This document shows, piece after piece, positions 59,057-64,000 of a stretch of 64,000 nucleotides of DNA. The first letter of the stretch is position 1, and every line of letters starts with the position of its first letter. Location: NCBI GenBank assembly GCA_965115825.1, contig OZ220464.1, positions 3,162,001-3,226,000 on the forward strand, written 5' to 3'. The stretch comes from Bin87 sp965115825 (lineage in GTDB: Bacteria > Chloroflexota > Dehalococcoidia > Lucifugimonadales > UBA3495). Made by a program: the position numbers and the translations under genes. The notes under the pieces are model-generated. The model saw only the letters and a list, made by a program, of their open reading frames with translations. It was not told where the DNA came from and made no database searches.

Positions 59057-60259
59057 CTACCACGCCGCCCGCAGCACAGATTCCAGCTCCGCAACCCCCT
59101 GCACCGGGCGCACGTTGCGGTGCAAAGCGAAGTCGGTCAGCGCATCTTTGGCAATACCGGCGATGCCATCTACCGGAACCCCCACATCACGCAGATTGAC
59201 CGGGAGGCCGATGGCCTCATAGAACCCCGATACGGCGGCGGCAGCGGCATCCGCCGCTTCGGTGTCGTCGGATCCCGGCTCTCGCACACCCAGCGCATCG
59301 GCTACGCGGGCCTGGCCGGCAAGGTTGTAATCCCGGTTGAACCGCATCCCTGGCCCGGTGAGGGTGGAATAGGCCGCCCCGTGACTGCAATCGGCGTAGC
59401 GAGTATCCAGGCTGTGGGCCAGCGCGGTTACCACGCCCAACGCTGAGCCGTTGGCACCGGTGTCCCCGGCCCGATTGTACATAAACGACGCTGCGCACAG
59501 GTTGACGCGCGCCGCCCCGTCCGATGCGTCCCTGCGCACTGAGGGCAGATTCTCCACCAGTATCCCCAGCGCCGCCAGCAAGTCGGCCATCGCCATCGGG
59601 TTGCTCCTCGGCGCTTGCAGCGCGCTGATTACTCCGCTGAACAGCGAGCCCGACGCGCTGATGCACAAGTCAGTCGGCGCGGTCAGCAGCGCCTCGGTAT
59701 CCCAGATTATCGCCGCCGGCCGGGTCTTGGGGTCGAACATTTCCAGCCGATGGCCGGTGTCGCCATCTATGACTGCCGTGCCGGCTCGCGTCGCTGCCGT
59801 GGTTGGCGTGGTCAGCACCAAAATGTTGGGCAGCTTGGGCCGCATCAGGCGCGGACTGACGGGCGGCTGCCCCGGCGGGTATTTTGTGGCGTGTTTTCGG
59901 AGGTCGCCGCCCTCCGCCAACAGGATAATGATGGCCCGCGCTGTCACCACCGCGCTGCCGCCGCCTACTGCGATTATCAGGTCGGCGCCGGCCTCACGGG
60001 CCATGCGAACACCGTCCAGCGCCGCCGGCGCCGGCGAGCCGGTCTGTACGCCGTCAAACACCCCGGCCGGAGGTTCCCCCAAAGCCTCCGCCACCCGTTC
60101 CAGCAAATTGGTGCGCGTGGCTACCGACTGCCCGCAAACTACGAAAGGTCGCTTGGCTCCCGCGCGCTGCACCGCTGACCGCAGGTTTGACAAAGCGTCA
60201 TCACCAGCGTGAACCCTCACCGGGTAGGCAGTGTGCCGAAATGGAGCGACTGCGTCCAT
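59057..60259 (-). CDS. Iron-containing alcohol dehydrogenase homologue with incomplete metal site
   Basis: 400 residues of the Fe-ADH/maleylacetate-reductase fold. The nucleotide-binding GGGSAV (99-104) and TTPTTAATRAGTAVI are normal. Of the four metal ligands, the two His at 282 (ALAHSL) and 293 (CSHGAA) are kept. The usual D-A-L-T-H pair is replaced by Ser 205 and Gly 209 in SASGSLFSGVISA. It may use another metal geometry, do different chemistry, or have no metal. Monocistronic; no partner genes. Confidence 0.83.
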   Translation of the reverse strand: MDAVAPFRHTAYPVRVHAGDDALSNLRSAVQRAGAKRPFVVCGQSVATRTNLLERVAEALGEPPAGVFDGVQTGSPAPAALDGVRMAREAGADLIIAVGGGSAVVTARAIIILLAEGGDLRKHATKYPPGQPPVSPRLMRPKLPNILVLTTPTTAATRAGTAVIDGDTGHRLEMFDPKTRPAAIIWDTEALLTAPTDLCISASGSLFSGVISALQAPRSNPMAMADLLAALGILVENLPSVRRDASDGAARVNLCAASFMYNRAGDTGANGSALGVVTALAHSLDTRYADCSHGAAYSTLTGPGMRFNRDYNLAGQARVADALGVREPGSDDTEAADAAAAAVSGFYEAIGLPVNLRDVGVPVDGIAGIAKDALTDFALHRNVRPVQGVAELESVLRAAW

Positions 60260-60496
60260 AAGCGTAGATCCTCAAGCGACAGCGACAGCCGTAATGACGC
60301 CGGCTTGCGTTAGCTTCCTAAAATGTCACGGGCTTCCTCTACGCTGTACCCAACACAACCACAGCGAAGGAAACCCGTGAACGCCACTAATCGTATCACC
60401 AAATCCCACCACTGCCTACCCGCGCCCAAAGGAACCGACCGGCCCGGCGCCAATGGTTGCTGCATGACCACAGCCTGCGTCGTGCTAAAATCAGGT

Positions 60497-60955
60497 ATGC
60501 CCGGTTATAGTTCCACTACTTTACCATCTTTGGAAGCTCGCCTGTTCCGCTGCCGCAGCCAGGCATTGCGCCTGCTGGACGCGGCGCAGACGGCTATGAC
60601 GCGCGGCCGATGGAACGAGTCCGAAGAACTCCTGTGGGGCAGCTTGGTAGCGGCGGCCCGCGGCGTTGCGCTGTGGCACGGCGCGCCTGCCGACTCTGAC
60701 GACGCCCTACGCGGTTTCCTTCATCGTTTGGGCGAGCAGGAACGCGACCGCTACATCCGCGACGCCTTTGACCACCTGTCCGCCCTGTCCGACGCAGCTG
60801 AGCGCGTTCGGGAACGGCGCAGCCGCGTTGACTATCTCTTTCTCGCAATGGACGACCTGACCGAAGCAATTGAGCGTCTGGTGGCCCGCATCCCCGGCGG
60901 CGATAACCCCATTCCCTCGGCCAATCCCGACGACGAAGTTGCCGATTTCAACTGA
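60497..60955 (+). CDS. Helical hypothetical protein, PaREP1/HEPN-like
   Basis: 152 residues, almost entirely helical, with LEARLFRCRSQALRLLDAAQ, ESEELLWGSLVAAARGVALW and a C-terminal helix. The arrangement of sequences is like PaREP1 or HEPN-type small proteins but I cannot place it firmly, and the RxxxxH of HEPN nucleases is not clear. The ATG at 60497 is preferred because the sequence before it, though open, is low-quality and Cys-rich. Its stop is 9 bp before mtaB, so co-expression is likely. Confidence 0.55.
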   Translation: MPGYSSTTLPSLEARLFRCRSQALRLLDAAQTAMTRGRWNESEELLWGSLVAAARGVALWHGAPADSDDALRGFLHRLGEQERDRYIRDAFDHLSALSDAAERVRERRSRVDYLFLAMDDLTEAIERLVARIPGGDNPIPSANPDDEVADFN

Positions 60956-60964
60956 TAAGCCGCT

Positions 60965-62377
60965 ATGCCCGGAACCGTCGCCATCGCAACCCACGGCTGC
61001 AAGCTGAACCAGGCGGACAGCGCCATTCTGGCCCGGCAGTTCGCCCAAGCCGGCTACCGGCTGGTGGACGCCAGTGCAGACGCCGACATCATAATCGTGA
61101 ACACCTGCACCGTCACTGCCACCGCCGACGCCAAAGCCCGCCAGGCCCTGCGCGCCGCCCATCGCGCTAACCCGGACGCCGTGTTAGTGGCGGCCGGCTG
61201 TTACCCTCAACGGGCCGCCGCCGAACTGCGCCGGATGCCCGAGGTCTCCCTGGTGGTTGGCAATCAGGAAAAGCCTGAACTGGCCAGCCTGGCCATCGCC
61301 GAACTGACCCGGAGCAGAGGCGATTCTGCCACATCTCACTCTCCTGCTGCCTTTCCCGGTATGAAAGACGGCCTGGACGAGAGCGTTGGCATTGAGAGCG
61401 CCGGCATCCTGCGCCGCAGCCGGGCTATGGTCAAGATTCAGGAAGGTTGCGACCAGGTTTGCGCCTACTGCATCGTGCCCAAAGTGCGCGGACGCGAGCG
61501 CAGCATCCCGCCGGACGACTTGGTAGCCGTCATCAATCGCCACGTCGCCGACGGGTTCAAGGAGATAGCCCTCACCGGAACCCAGCTGGGCACCTATGGC
61601 TTTGACCTGGAAGGCGTTGACCTGCCCCGGCTGTTGGCCCGTATCCTGAACGAAACAGACTTGCCGCGGCTCCGGGTATCCTCGTTGCAGGCCCACGAAA
61701 TCGGCCCTGAGCTGCTGCGGCTCTGGCGAGACTCCCGCCTATGCCCCCATTTCCACGTGCCGCTGCAAAGCGGCAGCGAAGCCACGTTGCGCGCCATGCG
61801 CCGGCGCTACGATTCCGCCGCCTACCGGCACGCTGTTGCCCTGATACGAGACACGGTTCCCGCCGCCGCCATCACTACCGATATCATCGTTGGTTTCCCG
61901 GGCGAGGACGCCGACGCCCATGCCGCCAGCCTGGCCCTGGCTGCCGAAATGCGCTTCGCCGACATCCACGTATTCCCCTACTCGCCGCGTCCCGGCACTA
62001 CCGCGCGCTATCTGCCCGGGCCGGTTGCCGCTGCCGAAAAGCGGCGTCGGGCTGCTGAGATGGCCGCCGTCGCAGCCGCCGGGTTCGCCGAGTATCGCAA
62101 TCGACTGGCCGGCCAGACCCGCCCGGCGTTATGGGAAACGGCCAGAGCCGTCGCGCCGCAACGCTCCCAACTCTTCACCCCCTATCAGTCCATCACTCCT
62201 CACCATGCCCGCGAAAGCGGGAGCCCAGGCGATGCCTTGCGCTGGAGCGGCCTCACCGACAACTACGTACGCGTAATTGCGGAGACGGAGATCTCCGTTG
62301 ACCTCAGCAACCGCATTACGCCGGCCCTTCTGGTCCGGCTGGACGGCAAGTCCATGCTGGCAATCCCGGAAGTCTAA
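60965..62377 (+). CDS. mtaB: tRNA t6A37 methylthiotransferase
   Basis: 470 residues. MtaB adds a methylthio group to t6A at position 37 of ANN-decoding tRNAs. The N-terminal domain has its three Cys (THGCKLNQAD, VNTCTVT, AAGCYPQ) for one Fe-S cluster, the radical-SAM loop is CDQVCAYCIVPKVRGRERS, and DIIVGFPGEDAD and HVFPYSPRPGT follow. The TRAM-like C-terminus is about residues 395-465. It follows the helical hypothetical gene by 9 bp. Confidence 0.93.
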   Translation: MPGTVAIATHGCKLNQADSAILARQFAQAGYRLVDASADADIIIVNTCTVTATADAKARQALRAAHRANPDAVLVAAGCYPQRAAAELRRMPEVSLVVGNQEKPELASLAIAELTRSRGDSATSHSPAAFPGMKDGLDESVGIESAGILRRSRAMVKIQEGCDQVCAYCIVPKVRGRERSIPPDDLVAVINRHVADGFKEIALTGTQLGTYGFDLEGVDLPRLLARILNETDLPRLRVSSLQAHEIGPELLRLWRDSRLCPHFHVPLQSGSEATLRAMRRRYDSAAYRHAVALIRDTVPAAAITTDIIVGFPGEDADAHAASLALAAEMRFADIHVFPYSPRPGTTARYLPGPVAAAEKRRRAAEMAAVAAAGFAEYRNRLAGQTRPALWETARAVAPQRSQLFTPYQSITPHHARESGSPGDALRWSGLTDNYVRVIAETEISVDLSNRITPALLVRLDGKSMLAIPEV

Positions 62378-62384
62378 GGACGAG

Positions 62385-63215
62385 CTAAAACTCCACGGGC
62401 CGCAGGTAAGTCATATCCTGGCGTCGTTCCAGGTAGCCGGCTCTGGTTTCATATCCGTGGGCAAAAACCATCAACCAGCCTTGCCGTTCGGCGTCGGCGA
62501 GGATTTCCCGCTTCTGCTCCATCACGGCTTCCGGCTCATAGTCAAAGGACGACAGCGTCGTCAGACCCAAGTGGTACGGCGTCGGCGCCAGGTCTCCCAG
62601 ATATGCAATGCGCTCTCCGCCGTGGCTGAACACGGCAATTTGGTGGCCTTTGCAATGGCCGTCGGCCACCAGCAGGTTCAAGCCGGGCAAGAGCTCGGTG
62701 TCCCCGTCCAGCAACTCCAGCTGGCCCCGTTCCGCTATCGGCGCCAGCTCGTCCGAGCAGTAGATGTCAGCGTGGCGCTCTGAAGGCTGTTGGGCGTCTT
62801 CCCAAGCGGCGCGCTGCACGTAGTAAGTTGCCTTGGGAAAGGAGGGCACCATGATTCCCTGGCGGTCCATCCGGGTAGCGCCCCCGGCGTGGCTGAAGTG
62901 GAGATGCGACAGCACGACGCCATCAATATCCCTGGGCCCCAGCCCCAGCGCTTTCAGGCTGCGCATCAGCCGGCTGGGCACCAGACCGTACATTTCCTTA
63001 TCCCGGACCGTGTCCTTGGGGCCTACCCCGGTATCGACGAGGATATTGCGCCCGCTGATGTGCAGCAGCGGGCAGTTCAGCCCCATCGTCAGACGATTTT
63101 TGCGGTCAGTCGTGACCATATCCTCCCACGTTGTCTTCGGCGTCCGCCCGAAGACGGCGCCACCGTCCACTTTAAATACTCCGTCGCTGATCACCGTTAC
63201 CCCAGTAGCGAGCAT
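62385..63215 (-). CDS. Metallo-beta-lactamase-fold hydrolase with altered HxHxDH motif
   Basis: 276 residues. The metal motif at 104-109 reads HLHFSH, with Ser 108 where nearly all relatives have Asp (HxHxDH). The other ligands look normal: ADGHCKGH, YLGDLAP and a C-terminal FAHGYE. The sequence resembles small lactonase/AHL- or glyoxalase-II-like hydrolases (NILVDTGVGPKD, VVLSHLHF). Loss of the Asp should weaken the second metal site, so activity on a typical substrate is doubtful. It is convergent with mtaB, 7 bp apart. Confidence 0.85.
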   Translation of the reverse strand: MLATGVTVISDGVFKVDGGAVFGRTPKTTWEDMVTTDRKNRLTMGLNCPLLHISGRNILVDTGVGPKDTVRDKEMYGLVPSRLMRSLKALGLGPRDIDGVVLSHLHFSHAGGATRMDRQGIMVPSFPKATYYVQRAAWEDAQQPSERHADIYCSDELAPIAERGQLELLDGDTELLPGLNLLVADGHCKGHQIAVFSHGGERIAYLGDLAPTPYHLGLTTLSSFDYEPEAVMEQKREILADAERQGWLMVFAHGYETRAGYLERRQDMTYLRPVEF

Positions 63216-63533
63216 CTCAATCCCCTTTGTACCAACTTCCCCGGAATCCGGTTAGCAGGCCCTATCAATCGTGGCTGTCTGCTTTGTATGATTGCGGCGC
63301 CGAAAACCGGAACGGCGTCGGCGGCAGCAAGCCTTGTCGGGCGTCCACTACCATAATTTTCGGCAGGTAAAATCCTGCCGCCAATAATCTACCGCCCCTT
63401 GCGGTTGGGGCGTCAATATAGGAAATTACAGATTTGGGCGATTTTCTGAAAAATTCCCTAAAATTGTACAAAGGGCTTTCCGTCGCGGCGGGTTGCCCAT
63501 CCGTCTGATTCGCTGACTCGCCGTCCATCCAGC
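63216..63533. other. Intergenic region with small inverted repeats
   Basis: 318 bases with no gene. Two short hairpins are present, CGGCAGG / CCTGCCG (63361-63380) and CGCCCC / GGGGCG (63393-63412). The AT-rich DNA at 63413-63470 is a plausible promoter region for the next gene, without a clear box pair. Confidence 0.4.
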
Positions 63534-64000
63534 ATGAGCCCAACAGAACCTTTTCAGAAAGCGCCGCAACCGGGCCTGCGCCGGCGGGTATATGCCCTGA
63601 TGGAACCCTCCATCGCCCCCGGTTTCCGGGTAGGCCGGCTGTTGCGGGCCGAGCCCGCTTTTATGGTGGAGTTCGCCCTGGTTGCCGTTATTGTCGCCAA
63701 CTCCGCGGCGCTGGTACTGTGGACGGTTCCCCATCTGGCGGCGTCCTACGGCTTCTGGTTTCACCTTATCGAGTACTGTACCGTCGCCATATTCCTGGCA
63801 GAGTACGCCCTCAGGTTCTGGACGGCGCCGGAGGCCGCGCCGGATCCGGCAGATGCCGGCTGGCGTTGGCGTTGGCGCTATCTACTCACTCCCCACGCCT
63901 TGGTGGATGCAGCGGCTCTGGTTCCATCCGGCATTGCCGTGGTCATTCTGCTTTCCGGGGTTGGCGGGCCCAGTCTGTCCTTCCTGCTTACGGTTCGCCT
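63534..64000 (+). CDS. Voltage-gated ion-channel-like membrane protein, partial
   Basis: The ATG at 63534 opens a frame that runs off the window edge (155 codons seen). S1 (MVEFALVAVIVANSAALVLW), S2 (FHLIEYCTVAIFLAEYALRF), an S3-like helix (HALVDAAALVPSGIAVVILL) and the start of S4 (SFLLTVR) are in the order and spacing of the voltage-sensor of potassium/ion channels. The pore region and the selectivity filter lie beyond the window, so the ion is not known. Confidence 0.78.
   Translation, partial: MSPTEPFQKAPQPGLRRRVYALMEPSIAPGFRVGRLLRAEPAFMVEFALVAVIVANSAALVLWTVPHLAASYGFWFHLIEYCTVAIFLAEYALRFWTAPEAAPDPADAGWRWRWRYLLTPHALVDAAALVPSGIAVVILLSGVGGPSLSFLLTVR

Overview
The window looks like a GC-rich genome fragment from a bacterium of the phylum Chloroflexota, probably near Dehalococcoidia or SAR202. 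This placement is inference. It rests on the secreted proteins with long Thr-Pro tracts and CARDB-like domains, the gene order tRNA-tuf-rpmG-secE-nusG-rplK-rplA-rplJ-rplL with rpoB-rpoC in a separate locus, and large insertions in RpoB and RpoC. No rRNA gene is present to confirm it.

Layout. 1-3.6 kb: the end of one CRISPR array (37-nt repeats ending GATTGAAAC), a small cassette (acidic hypothetical gene, XRE regulator, frameshifted large serine recombinase) and a short type I-E-like array that the recombinase frame reads into. No cas gene is visible. 3.6-7.4 kb: two secreted proteins, one with a 24-bp tandem repeat. 7.4-21.5 kb: a D-lactate/glycolate-dehydrogenase-like flavo-iron-sulfur protein, an FmdB zinc ribbon, an imelysin / di-haem peroxidase-like / imelysin operon, an HTTM membrane protein, a CoA transferase, prs, lepB, a lone DGQHR (DndB-like) protein with a palindromic operator, and an EthD protein. 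21.5-26.9 kb, minus strand: tRNA-Thr, tRNA-Tyr, tRNA-Thr, tuf, rpmG, secE, nusG, rplK, rplA, rplJ, rplL; rplL carries a frameshift. 27-30.5 kb: a very large secreted Fn3-type surface protein.

30.9-47.6 kb is an accessory island between two inverted copies of a roughly 100-bp repeat. It holds a type III-like restriction-modification operon with a PIN-domain ribonuclease gene between res and mod, a convergent AAA ATPase + subtilase pair resembling the IetAS defence/toxin-antitoxin module, an EamA-type transporter with a truncated paralogue, a lipoprotein and an IS transposase. Parts of the island are clearly AT-rich. A 27-bp perfect palindrome lies inside the target-recognition region of mod.

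47.6-58.7 kb: strong promoter, rpoB, rpoC, terminator and pyrD. 58.7-64 kb: a DUF433-like remnant, an iron-alcohol-dehydrogenase homologue that has lost half its metal site, a helical hypothetical protein, mtaB, a metallo-beta-lactamase-fold hydrolase with a changed metal motif, and the start of a voltage-gated ion-channel gene cut by the window edge.

The housekeeping parts form the translation/transcription core (EF-Tu, L1, L7/L12, L10, L11, L33, NusG, SecE, RNA polymerase). The accessory parts are defence (CRISPR, restriction-modification, IetAS-like, DGQHR) and mobile or repeat DNA. The best candidates for something new are the repeat-bounded island with its PIN-containing R-M operon, and the self-contained DGQHR gene with its promoter-overlapping palindrome.
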